A stretch of DNA of 64,000 bases from CBDCVY01 sp965223245 (GCA_965223245.1 CBDCVY010000013.1:3534001-3598000); one strand, 5' to 3'. Shown: positions 11,210 through 19,366, counted from the first letter of the stretch. Numbers and translations are program-made. The notes: a model not told the origin generated them from the letters alone.

Positions 11210-11330
11210 ATTGCTGCAGCTAGCAGCAATGTCGACTGATTATCCGAAAATTAAGTAACATTACTCACCTTCTCATTTCTATCATTTTGTAACGATCCTA
11301 TATTAATCTTACCTGCGGAGGTTCTCCGCC
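11210..11330 (+). mobile_element. Hairpin-ended short element, copy E1
   Basis: The right end is a perfect hairpin, GCGGAG-GTT-CTCCGC (11315-11329), preceded by the shared CTTACCT, and Rhs homology starts immediately after it. The left end is less certain: a 7-bp inverted repeat ATTGCTG/CAGCAAT (11210-11230) is taken as the boundary. The body is AT-rich and resembles copies E4 and E6 near the right end. The CTCGCC-type left hairpin of the other copies is absent. Confidence 0.5.
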
Positions 11331-11505
11331 ATGTGTTCGCAGGACAAACGCGTGTGGTTTCCAAACTGGCGAAGCAGGAAAGAAACGGCCAGATCATCGA
11401 AGAGAAGGATCTGTTCTATTATCATCCGGATCATTTAGGCAGTAACGGGTATGTGACGGATGTGGATGGAGCGATTTATCAGCATCACGAGTTCTTCCCG
11501 TTTGG
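11331..11505 (+). pseudogene. Rhs core fragment (matches main gene about 9593-9763)
   Basis: The translation carries the conserved Rhs segment containing FYYHPDHLGSNGYVTDVDG and HEFFPFG, nearly identical to the main toxin gene. It starts abruptly after element E1 and is cut by element E2, where the frame soon reaches a stop at 11525-11527. There is no start signal of its own, so it is read as a broken copy rather than an active gene. Confidence 0.8.
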
Positions 11506-11603
11506 CCACTCGCCGTGGAGACAGTAGCATTTTTGATCTTACCCTTCATATCCTATCGTTTACAAACTTTTGAGAATTAATTTTTCCTCCAGGTGTCACC
11601 TGG
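11506..11603 (+). mobile_element. Hairpin-ended short element, copy E2
   Basis: Left hairpin CCAC-TCGCC-GTGG (11506-11518); right hairpin CCAGGT-GTC-ACCTGG (11589-11603), preceded by TTTTTCCT. Total 98 bases with an AT-rich body and no reading frame. It sits in the Rhs motif FFPFGETW: flanking Rhs sequence resumes after it, with about 7 bases of the Rhs sequence missing. The right stem differs from copies E1, E4 and E6 but is fully paired. Confidence 0.75.
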
Positions 11604-11692
11604 TGGATTGAGGAAACCGGCAACACTCAACCTGCGCCATACCTCTTCACTGGAAAGGAACTGGATGAAGAAACCAAGCTCTACTACTACGG
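11604..11692 (+). pseudogene. Rhs core fragment (matches main gene about 9768-9862)
   Basis: It encodes the segment WIEETGNTQPAPYLFTGKEL continuing to LYYYG, in direct continuation of the previous Rhs fragment after E2. The similarity ends at 11692, before the ARYFDP motif, so no toxin tip is attached. This is a remnant only. Confidence 0.75.
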
Positions 11693-11827
11693 TGACCCGC
11701 GCACTCAAAACATTTCCCATTTTTAGTCTATCTTTATAGGTTCTATCCACCCATATTTTTCTTGATTCGCTTTATTGGAAGCGGTAGGGTTGATTTCATA
11801 TTTTCTAATTAAATCAAGGTTTGTTGG

Positions 11828-13318
11828 ATGGGTGACAACGTTCAGGGAGACAAAATAGTAGGCGATAAAGTCGGGCGCGATAAAATCGTTCATAATTATA
11901 ACATTCCCCTTGCCGAGCACAGAGCGGAACTGGAAAAAGAGATTCGAAACTTTCGTGAGCAGTTGAAACAGGAATATGAAAAAGGACAGCAACGGGATCA
12001 GGAAAAAATAGAACTTCTAGAAAAGATTGCAAGTCATGCAGAAGCCCGACTACAAAATGTCCAACAAGATTTAGAAAACACCAAACAGCTTTTAGCCGAA
12101 GCCACCGAAGCCCTAGAGCGACAACCCTCCATTCCTAAAGAACAGTTAGCGGAAGCCGAAGCTCAACTCAAGAAAGGAAAATCCGAAAAAGCCGAACAAT
12201 TATTCCAGCAGGCTTTGGACCAAAGTACCGATGCCATTGAACTGGCTGCCGAGGCCGCCTACCAACTCGGAAAGTTAGCGGAAAATAAAATTAACTATCA
12301 AAAAGCTTTGGATTATTGCGAGCGCGCTGCTCAATTAGTTCCGGATAATGAGTTATATCTAAACAACACTGGCTTTCTTTTTAAAACTCTCGCTAAATAC
12401 GACAAAGCTATTGAATATTATGAAAAAGCGACAGAGAATTGGAGAAAATCCTTTGGTAATTTCCATCCCAACGTAGCCATTGGTTTGATAAATCTGGGTG
12501 CAGTATGGAGAGCTAAAGGTGAGTATGACAAAGCTATAAAATATAATGAAAAATCCTTATCAATATTGTTGAAGACTTTGGGAGAACAGCATCCCGAAGT
12601 GGCTATTACTTGGAACAATCTAGGAGAAACTTGGAGAGAAATGGGGGAAGACGATAAAGCGATTAAGTACTTGAGAAAAGCGATTGATTTCTGGAGAAAA
12701 TATTTTGGTGATGAATATCCCAAGGTTGCAATTGGCTGGAACAACTTAGGATTGGCATTTTACAATAAAGGAAACTCTGATAAGGCTATTGAGTATTTTG
12801 AAAAAGCTTTAACAAGTAATATCAAAAACTTCGGCCAAAATCATCCTAGTGTTGCCGACGTTTGGAATAACATGGGGTCGGTTTGGAACACCAAAGAAAA
12901 TTATGAAAAAGCACTTAAATATTATGGAAAAGCAACCGAGAGTTGGAGAAAATCTTTTGGCGATAACCATCCCAACGTGGCCACAGGTTGGAATAATCTA
13001 GGAACTGCTTGGTCAGGTAAAGGAGAGTACGACGAAGCCATTAAATATCATAAGAAAACTTTAATAGTTTTATTAAAAATTTTTGGAGAAAAGCATCCTA
13101 ATGTTGCTGCAACTATGAGCAATTTGGGAAAAGCTTATTTTAATAAAGGGAAATGTGAAAAAGGGATTGAATATTACGAAAAAGCGTTAAATATTTTTCG
13201 GAATACTTTAGGGGGAAACCATAGTAAAACTAAAATTACGAAAAGAAGTATTGCCATATTGCGTGAAAAACTCAATCAGTTTAAACAGGCTGAAAAATTA
13301 AAAAATAGAGGACTTTAA
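11828..13318 (+). CDS. TPR repeat protein (kinesin-light-chain-like repeats)
   Basis: The 496-residue protein opens with a short repetitive motif of the form GDKIVGDKVGRDKI (residues ~7-22), followed by a coiled-coil stretch to ~100. At least eight tetratricopeptide units of about 42 residues follow, of the kinesin-light-chain type (repeated NLG.AW...G.YDKAIKYYEKAL, spaced by GE.HP.VA). TPRs mediate protein-protein binding; no catalytic domain is seen. The GDK-type start occurs in other bacterial TPR and STAND-associated proteins, whose roles vary. It lies within the broken Rhs cassettes, on the same strand, with an AT-rich composition like the tips, and so is probably cargo of the array. It could be an immunity or accessory protein, or an unrelated passenger; function is not assigned. 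Confidence 0.8.
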   Translation: MGDNVQGDKIVGDKVGRDKIVHNYNIPLAEHRAELEKEIRNFREQLKQEYEKGQQRDQEKIELLEKIASHAEARLQNVQQDLENTKQLLAEATEALERQPSIPKEQLAEAEAQLKKGKSEKAEQLFQQALDQSTDAIELAAEAAYQLGKLAENKINYQKALDYCERAAQLVPDNELYLNNTGFLFKTLAKYDKAIEYYEKATENWRKSFGNFHPNVAIGLINLGAVWRAKGEYDKAIKYNEKSLSILLKTLGEQHPEVAITWNNLGETWREMGEDDKAIKYLRKAIDFWRKYFGDEYPKVAIGWNNLGLAFYNKGNSDKAIEYFEKALTSNIKNFGQNHPSVADVWNNMGSVWNTKENYEKALKYYGKATESWRKSFGDNHPNVATGWNNLGTAWSGKGEYDEAIKYHKKTLIVLLKIFGEKHPNVAATMSNLGKAYFNKGKCEKGIEYYEKALNIFRNTLGGNHSKTKITKRSIAILREKLNQFKQAEKLKNRGL

Positions 13319-13328
13319 GGAAAAGAAC

Positions 13329-13580
13329 ATGTCAGGCTTTATTGACAGAATGTACGAGGAAAAATTGGAAAGCCAAAAACGGCGGGCCGAATTTAATGTC
13401 AAGAAATTCCTCTTTGTAAGCTCTTTGTTTTCTCTCGGAGCGGCTAAGTTTTTCGCTGAATACGATCTAACTTTGGTCCTCTTTATTGTTCCAGCCGTTT
13501 CTATTTGTTTTGACCTGATGATTCTTGGTGAGGATTATGGTATTAAAAGAATCGGTGCGTTTGTTTTAAAATATTGTTAG
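13329..13580 (+). CDS. Small two-helix membrane protein of unknown function
   Basis: This 83-residue protein starts 10 bases after the TPR gene stop, with AAGGAAAAGAAC ahead of the ATG, so the two are likely co-transcribed. A charged N-terminus (residues 1-25) is followed by two hydrophobic segments (~28-45 and ~50-66) and a short polar tail ending in Cys. I do not recognise the family. The location suggests a partner of the TPR protein, for example a small membrane immunity factor, but nothing in the sequence proves this. Confidence 0.6.
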   Translation: MSGFIDRMYEEKLESQKRRAEFNVKKFLFVSSLFSLGAAKFFAEYDLTLVLFIVPAVSICFDLMILGEDYGIKRIGAFVLKYC

Positions 13581-13652
13581 GGAACATTGGATTCAGATTG
13601 GGAAAAGTGGTTACCGTCAAGAAGAGACATGTTGGGTCCAGCGTCACGCTGG
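13581..13652 (+). mobile_element. Hairpin-ended short element, partial copy E3
   Basis: Only the right end is clear: CCAGCG-TCA-CGCTGG (13638-13652), directly abutting resumed Rhs sequence. The left boundary is not defined; the small membrane gene ends at 13580. The stem sequence is again different from the other copies but perfectly paired. Confidence 0.45.
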
Positions 13653-13738
13653 CGGGACAGCGTGTCATTAAATCGACATCTCAAGGTGAGACGGTGTATG
13701 TGAACCGCGTTGGGTGACGGCGCGTCACCGTGATGTGG
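13653..13738 (+). pseudogene. Rhs core fragment (matches main gene about 9502-9586)
   Basis: Homologous to the segment encoding QRVIKSTSQGETVYVNRWVT in the main toxin. One extra base near 13708 shifts the frame. It is cut by element E4, and about 100 bases of Rhs sequence are missing across that junction. A non-functional remnant. Confidence 0.7.
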
Positions 13739-13840
13739 CCGACTCGCCGTCGGGGGCAGCAAAACTTTCTTAACTTTCCTTCCCATTCCTATTCTTTTTT
13801 AATGATCGAAAAATAATCTTACCTGCGGAGGTTCTCCACC
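13739..13840 (+). mobile_element. Hairpin-ended short element, copy E4
   Basis: Left hairpin CCGAC-TCGCC-GTCGG (13739-13753); right hairpin GCGGAG-GTT-CTCCAC (13825-13839, one G-to-A change at the last pair). Between them lies an AT-rich, coding-free body whose stretch TTTCTTAACTTTC is shared with E6. Length about 102 bases. Confidence 0.75.
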
Positions 13841-14837
13841 CGGATCATCTAGGCAATAACGGTTATGTGACGGATGAAGATGGTGCCATTATCAGCATCA
13901 CGAGTTCTTCCCGTTTGGGGAAACGTGGATTGAAGAAACCGGCAACACTCAACCTGCCCCCTACCTCTTCACCGGCAAAGAGTTGGATGAAGAGACGAAA
14001 TTGTATTACTATGGAGCCAGGTACTTTGACCCCAGAACTTCTGTGTGGCAAAATGCTGATCCAGTAATGAATCGATATCTACCAGGGCGAGGAGAAATTA
14101 TAAATCTTAGCCGTCCAACTTTGGGTTTTTGGAATGTCCAATTTAGAAACTTAACTGGAATGGGAGGTGTTTATAATTCCTTAAATTTAGGTATGTATTC
14201 TTATGGTCATCAAAATCCTATTAAATTTATTGATCCCGATGGAAACTCCACTTTTATTAATGCTGATGGTGATGTGGTAAGTGTTTCCAATGATAACGAT
14301 CTAGGAGTGTACCAATCTAATTTATCTGGAAACCAACATGGACCTGTTTCGAAAAATAATAAAATTGGGGAAACGTACTTTTGGGATTCGTTTACTGATG
14401 GAAAAGGTAATGCCAAAGGACATATAAATGTCAAGAAAGATATTACAACTGATATTCATAGTTTAGCAAAGAAAGCAGAAGGTATGAGCTTACCTGGCTT
14501 AGCTTTAGAATCAAAGGACAATGGATCTTTAGACATTAAAAGATCTTTCCCAAATATTAATTCACAAGATAAGGCTCAAGAAGGATTTTTATTTGATGGT
14601 AAGTATATAACTTTAAGAGATGGTGGTAATATTTTATATGGGATTAATACTCAGAAAAAGGGTTTGAGCTTAGATAGTGCAATGAAATCAGCAGGAGGTT
14701 ATCAGCAATTTGGTTTAACAGGGGCTTTACTTGGTTTAATGGGAGTAGAGTTTGGACCGGCACCATACTTTGGTGAAGACGCAATTAGTGGTTCAAGAAT
14801 TGACTTTGGTTTTAAATTGGCACCATCGATAAAATAG
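13841..14837 (+). pseudogene. Orphan Rhs 3' cassette with intact toxin tip
   Basis: Rhs core sequence resumes here but has lost one T in the region matching GAIYQHHEF of the main gene (about 13890), so the upstream part is out of frame. An open frame of 284 codons runs from the internal ATG at 13983 through LYYYGARYFDPRTSVWQNADP into a new AT-rich tip. The tip (about 14055-14837) differs from that of the main toxin. Its C-terminal segment containing DGKYITLRDGGN and YFGEDAISGSRIDFGF loosely recalls polymorphic toxin type 44 domains, a weak resemblance. By family logic this is a displaced Rhs C-terminal tip that could be switched onto the main gene by recombination in the shared core. It lacks its own shell or start signal. 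Confidence 0.7.
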
Positions 14838-14857
14838 CAATCTCAATAGTTTAAGTT

Positions 14858-15454
14858 ATGTGGAAAGTTATAAAAATAGTTTTTTTATCTTTTATTGGAT
14901 TTTTAATTTTTTCTACTTTTGTTTTTATAATTTGGGTTGGGGGTATCAAAGAATTTTTTATATATTTTCGACCTATGTCTACGGATGCAGAATTGATGGA
15001 AAATTTCCAAACTAATCGGTCAAAATTTTTTGAATTACAAGATATGTTAAAAGAAGATCAAAATCTCATTTTTTTAAATTATAAAAGGATATGTGTTGGT
15101 CCATTGGATGCATATTTTTGTGGATCTGATTCTGAGTTTGTCTCGGAAAATCGTTATAAAAATACCGGAATTTCCCAATCACGTATCGAAAAATATAGGA
15201 ACTTGTTTGATCAATTGAACATAATAGGAATATCAACTGGACAGAATCGCAAAGAATTTGTTTTTACAAGCTTTACTGAAAGTTTTTTTTCTGTGCACAG
15301 CAAAACAAAGGGTTATCGATATATTGAAAACAAATCCGAAAATATTGATTTCGAAATTAAACCCTCCTTGGATGAGCTTTCTAAAATCCATGGTTATCGA
15401 ACCGGCTTGCGGGAAATTGAAAGTAATTGGTATATATTTTTTCAAGGTTATTAA
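14858..15454 (+). CDS. Membrane-anchored protein, candidate immunity protein of the orphan tip
   Basis: The 198-residue product has one strong N-terminal membrane segment (residues ~6-29, rich in Ile, Phe and Val) and a soluble remainder with an aromatic and Asn-rich composition. It begins 20 bases after the tip stop and is very AT-rich, like the tip. No family is recognised. The standard arrangement of Rhs toxin tips with the immunity gene directly downstream is the only reason for the assignment. A single membrane anchor would place the protein at the inner membrane. Confidence 0.6.
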   Translation: MWKVIKIVFLSFIGFLIFSTFVFIIWVGGIKEFFIYFRPMSTDAELMENFQTNRSKFFELQDMLKEDQNLIFLNYKRICVGPLDAYFCGSDSEFVSENRYKNTGISQSRIEKYRNLFDQLNIIGISTGQNRKEFVFTSFTESFFSVHSKTKGYRYIENKSENIDFEIKPSLDELSKIHGYRTGLREIESNWYIFFQGY

Positions 15455-15632
15455 TAAAGTATTCCGGATTTGATTGAAAGATTATAAATTTTCAATCATT
15501 TTTTACCCATCCTTCCTTTCTGGTTTCATTGTTACACAGGGGACTGGCAGCTACTTTCCATAGAGGCAACTACTCTATTTAATTCTCAAACAAAAAAATA
15601 TTTCGCAATCCCAAAGAATAAAATCAATTCCG

Positions 15633-15947
15633 ATGGAACAAGCCTGTTACATATCTGTTTTAATTTTTATTGGGTTGGCCTATTTGGTTACTGAAAAAAT
15701 AAAAAACTCATTTAAAAGATGGTTTTGGTTTATCAATCTTTCAATGATTTTTATTTTCGTCTATATTTTTATTCTGGGATTATATTTGTTGTGGTACCCC
15801 CCTAGTGGATTGGATGTATATCCATCAAAAATAATGTCAGAGATATGGGGAAGAATTTTAGGTTACGTGGTTTTACCCATAAACCTAGTTTATCTATATT
15901 TTTATTTGAAAAAGAAAATAAAAAAATATAATCCAACGGTATTGTGA
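15633..15947 (+). CDS. Small three-helix membrane protein, candidate immunity protein; 3' end fused to Rhs sequence
   Basis: The 104-residue product has about three hydrophobic helices (residues ~4-20, ~30-53, ~70-92) and a Lys-rich C-terminus. It is the second small gene after the orphan tip. Its last codons, including the stop, lie in sequence homologous to the Rhs core (AACGGTATTGTGA), so the natural C-terminus was probably replaced by a recombination joint. No family recognised. It could be a truncated immunity protein or an unrelated membrane protein. The 179 bases upstream (15455-15632) show no clear gene. Confidence 0.55.
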   Translation: MEQACYISVLIFIGLAYLVTEKIKNSFKRWFWFINLSMIFIFVYIFILGLYLLWYPPSGLDVYPSKIMSEIWGRILGYVVLPINLVYLYFYLKKKIKKYNPTVL

Positions 15948-16629
15948 AACAAACCTTCCGCGATGTGCGTAACTTGATCACTTCGGTGAAAGAGTTTAAC
16001 AATGCGGGCAGTCAGATTCTGTGGACCAGTTACGCTTACGATCCGCTGAAACAAATCACGCAGGTGGTGGATGATCTCAACAACACCACCAACGTGGAGT
16101 ATGACAACTTTGGTCGGCGTACGGTGATCAATAATCCGGATACCGGTCGCACCGAAACTCAGTACGACCTGGCGTCCAATGTCACCGCACGCATCACGGC
16201 GAATCTGCAGGCAGTTAGTCAGCAGATCAGCTATAACTACGATTTCAATCGCCTGTCCACCATCACCTATCCGCAGTTCACAGAAAATAATGTGACTTAC
16301 GTTTACGGTGCACCGGGTGCTGCGGATAACCGCGCCAATCGTATTGTGACGGTCAGTGATGAATCGGGCAGTGACGAACGGTTCTACGATGTATTGGGCA
16401 ACGTGGTGAAATCCATCCGTTCGATTCTCTCGGACACACAGGGAACCGGTGGACCGCCGGAGGTGTACACTACCGAGTTTGTGTACGATACCTGGAACCG
16501 TTTGCATGAGCTGACTTACCCGGATACGGAAGTGTTGACCTATCACTACGACTCCGGCGGGTTGGTTCACGATGCTTCGGGTGTCAAAGGTGCCTTCCCT
16601 TACGCTTACTTCAATAAACTGGAGTACGA
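15934..16629 (+). pseudogene. Rhs core fragment (matches main gene about 8183-8880)
   Basis: About 230 codons encode YD-repeat sequence nearly identical to the main toxin, with scattered, mostly synonymous differences. It has no start signal; the frame is joined to the end of the preceding small membrane gene and is terminated in element E5. The many synonymous changes suggest that the copy diverged while coding, or was recently converted. Confidence 0.85.
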
Positions 16630-16728
16630 CCACTCGCCGTGGGGGCGACATGATCTTGAAAAGTTTCTGGGGATTCGGCGGGCTGTTAAATCATCGTAAA
16701 TTTATTTTGCCTCCAACCACTAGGTTGG
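16630..16728 (+). mobile_element. Hairpin-ended short element, copy E5
   Basis: Left hairpin CCAC-TCGCC-GTGG (16630-16642); right hairpin CCAACC-ACTA-GGTTGG (16713-16728). The body begins GGCGACATGAT and is clearly homologous to E8 over about 65 bases (both contain GAAAAGTTTCTGGGGATT). Only a few bases of Rhs sequence are missing at the insertion point. Confidence 0.8.
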
Positions 16729-16909
16729 TTCGAACAGCGCAAGTTCGTCGAGTACGGCAACGGAGTCAAAACCACGTACGCTTACGATCCGTTAGACCGT
16801 CGTCTGTTTACGTTGAAGTCGGTGAAACCGGATACCAGCTTCTTCCAGGATCTGCTGTACACCTATGACGATGTCGGTAACATTCTGCAGCTGCAAAACC
16901 TGGCGGCAG
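16729..16909 (+). pseudogene. Rhs core fragment (matches main gene about 8884-9065)
   Basis: Continues the Rhs core after E5 with nearly identical sequence (segment encoding KTTYAYDPLDRRLFTLKSV), then is cut by E6. A remnant of the same copy as the previous fragment. Confidence 0.85.
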
Positions 16910-17011
16910 CTGACTCGCCGTCAGGGGCAAGATAATTTTCTTAACTTTCTCTTCCATTTCTATCGTTATTTAATAATTCAAAATTAATTTTACCCGCGGA
17001 GGTACTCCGCC
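16910..17011 (+). mobile_element. Hairpin-ended short element, copy E6
   Basis: Left hairpin CTGAC-TCGCC-GTCAG (16910-16924); right hairpin GCGGAG-GTA-CTCCGC (16996-17010), preceded by TTTTACCC. Compared with E4, the outer left pairs change from C-G to T-A while pairing is kept, which is a compensatory change. AT-rich body without coding capacity. Confidence 0.8.
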
Positions 17012-17135
17012 CGAACCAAATGGGTGGCGCGACGACGCAGAACTATCAATACGACGATCTGTATCGGTTGACACATGCCGATGGGGAATGGATTCCGGGT
17101 ACCGGCAAGAAACAGTTGTACGACCTGGATATGGG
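17012..17135 (+). pseudogene. Rhs core fragment (matches main gene about 9077-9196)
   Basis: Homologous to the segment encoding NYQYDDLYRLTHADGEW in the main gene; interrupted by element E7. About 11 bases of the Rhs sequence are missing at the left junction. Confidence 0.85.
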
Positions 17136-17264
17136 CCGGCCTGAGGCCGGAAGCAACATTACTCTTCGATGGATTTCTTGCTAAAAAATACCTGAAAATC
17201 TTTTCCGATTTAGTTTTACCCGCTGACCCCTCGCACATAAATGCTATCAGCGGTGATGCGCCGC
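17136..17264 (+). mobile_element. Hairpin-ended short element, divergent copy E7
   Basis: Left hairpin CCGGCC-TGA-GGCCGG (17136-17150) and a right inverted repeat CCGCTGA/TCAGCGG (17220-17253) with a longer loop, preceded by GTTTTACC as in the other copies. It lacks the TCGCC loop, so it may be a second subfamily. About 31 bases of Rhs sequence are replaced. Confidence 0.6.
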
Positions 17265-17800
17265 GACCAGATGCATACGGAGTTGAAGTCTTCGGGTCAA
17301 CCGGTGGTGCAGCAGAAGACAACGTATAACTTCGTTTATGGATACACCGGCCCGCATCCGCATGCGCCGACGGCGATTGGAGACCGAACGTTCACATACG
17401 ATGCCAACGGCAACCAAACCGGCTGGACACATAACAGTAATGGAACCCAGCGGACGATCACCTGGGACGAAGAGAACCGCATTCAGGGAATCTCGGATAA
17501 CGGGGATCTGAGTACTTATAAGTATGATGATACGGGTCAACGTGTGATCAAAAGCACGTCACAGGGAGAGACGGTGTATGTGAACCGTTGGGTGACAGCG
17601 CGTAACCGTGATGTGGGCACGAAACATGTGTTCGCAGGACAAACGCGTGTGGTTTCCAAGTTGGCCAAGCAGGAGCGCAACGGTCAGATCATTGAAGAGA
17701 AGGATCTGTTCTATTATCATCCGGATCACCTCGGTAGTAACGGGTATGTGACGGATGTGGATGGAGCGATTTATCAGCACATTGAGTTCTTCCTGTTTGG
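17265..17800 (+). pseudogene. Rhs core fragment (matches main gene about 9230-9763)
   Basis: About 178 codons of Rhs core, nearly identical to the main toxin, from the DQMHTQLKSSG segment to EFF.FG. It ends at exactly the same Rhs position (the FFPFG codons) at which E2 interrupts the other copy. No tip follows, so this is a dead end of the array. Confidence 0.85.
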
Positions 17801-17880
17801 CCACTCGCCGTGGAGGCGACATGATTTTTGAAAAGTTTCTGGGGATTTGGTGGTCTGGTAAATCATTAATAAATAGTGTA
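17801..17880 (+). mobile_element. Hairpin-ended short element, truncated copy E8
   Basis: Left hairpin CCAC-TCGCC-GTGG (17801-17813) and a body homologous to E5 up to about 17865; no right hairpin can be found, so the copy is incomplete and its end is approximate. It marks the right edge of the Rhs array. From there to 18075 the sequence is AT-rich with no gene seen. Confidence 0.65.
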
Positions 17881-18075
17881 TTTAAGGGATATCACTTGAA
17901 AATCAAGAGTTTATAATTTTCGTTTTTACTCATTCGTTTTCAGTAAGTCAGCGGTTGAGGTCAGCTTGGTGCCCAAATAATTACATAAGTTAAAAGGTTT
18001 ATCTTTTAAATAGTGACCGGGTTGTCTATCATGTTATGAAAAAAATTTAAAATTGTTTACACAAGGAATTGAAAA

Positions 18076-18471
18076 ATGACCAAAGTTGGTAAATACATGA
18101 GCAACACTCTTTATACAACCACCCCAGATCAATATGCCTATAAAGCTTTGGATGAAATGTACAAAAACAAAGTAAATGCACTTTTAGTGAAGGAGGGTGG
18201 AGATTATGTCGGAATTTTTACCAAGACGGATTGGATGATCCTGGCGTTAAAGGGGGAGTGCGATCCTAACTCCGTCAAGGTTTCTACTTTGATGACGAAA
18301 ATTGAGAGTACTGTTGATAAAGATCAGACCATTGCCGAGGCAAGTGCTCTTATCGAAAAAAAGAAAGTGCGCCACCTTCCTGTGACGGACAAGGGGGAGA
18401 TTGTGGGGATGTTTTCAGTAAAAGATATGGAAAAATATTATCTAGACCTGCATAAGAAAACGGATTTTTGA
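18076..18471 (+). CDS. Tandem CBS domain protein
   Basis: This 131-residue protein consists of just two CBS motifs (about residues 8-62 and 73-125), recognisable by VGKYMS...TTPDQ and VSTLMTK...VDKDQTI, with RHLPVTDKGEIVGMFS in the second. CBS pairs form a Bateman module that binds adenine nucleotides or related ligands and usually regulates a partner. An AAGGA ribosome-binding site sits 8 bases ahead of the ATG. It is a stand-alone gene with no visible enzymatic partner nearby. Confidence 0.9.
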   Translation: MTKVGKYMSNTLYTTTPDQYAYKALDEMYKNKVNALLVKEGGDYVGIFTKTDWMILALKGECDPNSVKVSTLMTKIESTVDKDQTIAEASALIEKKKVRHLPVTDKGEIVGMFSVKDMEKYYLDLHKKTDF

Positions 18472-18678
18472 CTCATTTTGACTATTAATTAGTTCCGATT
18501 CTTAATCAGTAGGATAGAGACCCAACTCCGTTTGGCGGCTCCATTTTTACAATTCATTAAATGATTAAAACTGTTTTTAGACCACTTTTTGCAAATTTCC
18601 TTTGCTTAAATGCGTTATATTAATATGTAAACGGGAAACGCTTTTTAACACTAATTGTGAAACTTTTCGAACAAGCTG

Positions 18679-19317
18679 GTGCGAAACTTTTTAGAAAATT
18701 CAACAGACAAAAGTTTTTTTGCGATATTACTGATCATTTTTTCTTTATTTTTTGTTTGGTCAGCCATAGATCCGTTTGATCGCTTTACCTGGTTTCTGGA
18801 AGTGATGCCGGCGATTATTGGATTAGTGGTTTTAGTGGTCACCTATCCTAAATTTCCATTGACTCGTTTCACGATTTGTTTGATATTGATCCATGCTATT
18901 ATTTTGATGATTGGAGGGCATTACACTTATGCCGAAGTGCCTTTGTTTAATTGGATCAAGGAAGCTCTAGATTTATCACGCAATCATTACGACCGTTTGG
19001 GTCATCTCGCTCAAGGGTTTTTCCCCGCGATCATTGCCAGAGAAATATTGTTACGCAAGTCTCCTTTGCAACCCGGAAAATGGTTATTTTTTCTAGTGGT
19101 ATGTATTTGTCTATCGATCAGTGTTTTTTATGAGTTTATTGAATGGTGGGTAGCACTGGGCACCGGCGAATCCGCAGAAGCTTTTTTAGGAACCCAAGGA
19201 GATATTTGGGACACTCAATGGGATATGGCCCTGGCGGGAACTGGGGCCATTTTAGCCCAAATCTTTTTTTCTAAAAAACATGATAGAGCTTTGGCACCCT
19301 TTACAGAAAAGGTTTAA
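18679..19317 (+). CDS. YjdF/DUF2238-like integral membrane protein
   Basis: The 212-residue protein has about six membrane helices. Its sequence pattern (FNWIKEALDLSRNHYDRLGHLAQGF, the FYEFIEWW segment and the GDIWDTQWDM segment) is that of the DUF2238/YjdF family, whose function is unknown. The Asp/His/Glu residues in these loops are conserved in the family and may bind metal, which is an inference. The start is GTG at 18679; no good ribosome-binding site is seen, so the start is uncertain. A hairpin at 19334-19366 follows. Confidence 0.8.
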   Translation: MRNFLENSTDKSFFAILLIIFSLFFVWSAIDPFDRFTWFLEVMPAIIGLVVLVVTYPKFPLTRFTICLILIHAIILMIGGHYTYAEVPLFNWIKEALDLSRNHYDRLGHLAQGFFPAIIAREILLRKSPLQPGKWLFFLVVCICLSISVFYEFIEWWVALGTGESAEAFLGTQGDIWDTQWDMALAGTGAILAQIFFSKKHDRALAPFTEKV

Positions 19318-19333
19318 TAGTTGGAAATAAAAC

Positions 19334-19366
19334 ACCGCCCTAAACTACATATAAAATTTGGGCGGT
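19334..19366. terminator. Bidirectional Rho-independent terminator
   Basis: Perfect stem ACCGCCC/GGGCGGT (19334-19340 with 19360-19366) between two convergent genes. On the minus strand it is followed by GTTTTATTT, a good tract for the gene at 19408-19944; on the plus strand the tail is weaker (ATTAGATATT). Confidence 0.75.

Noticed and set aside
11210..17880. CRISPR array
   Set aside because: Repeats are about 100 bases, interrupt coding sequence, vary in stem and lack regular spacers; no cas genes.
11210..17880. Integron attC sites
   Set aside because: Hairpins lack the paired RYYYAAC/GTTRRRY core sites and no integrase is present.
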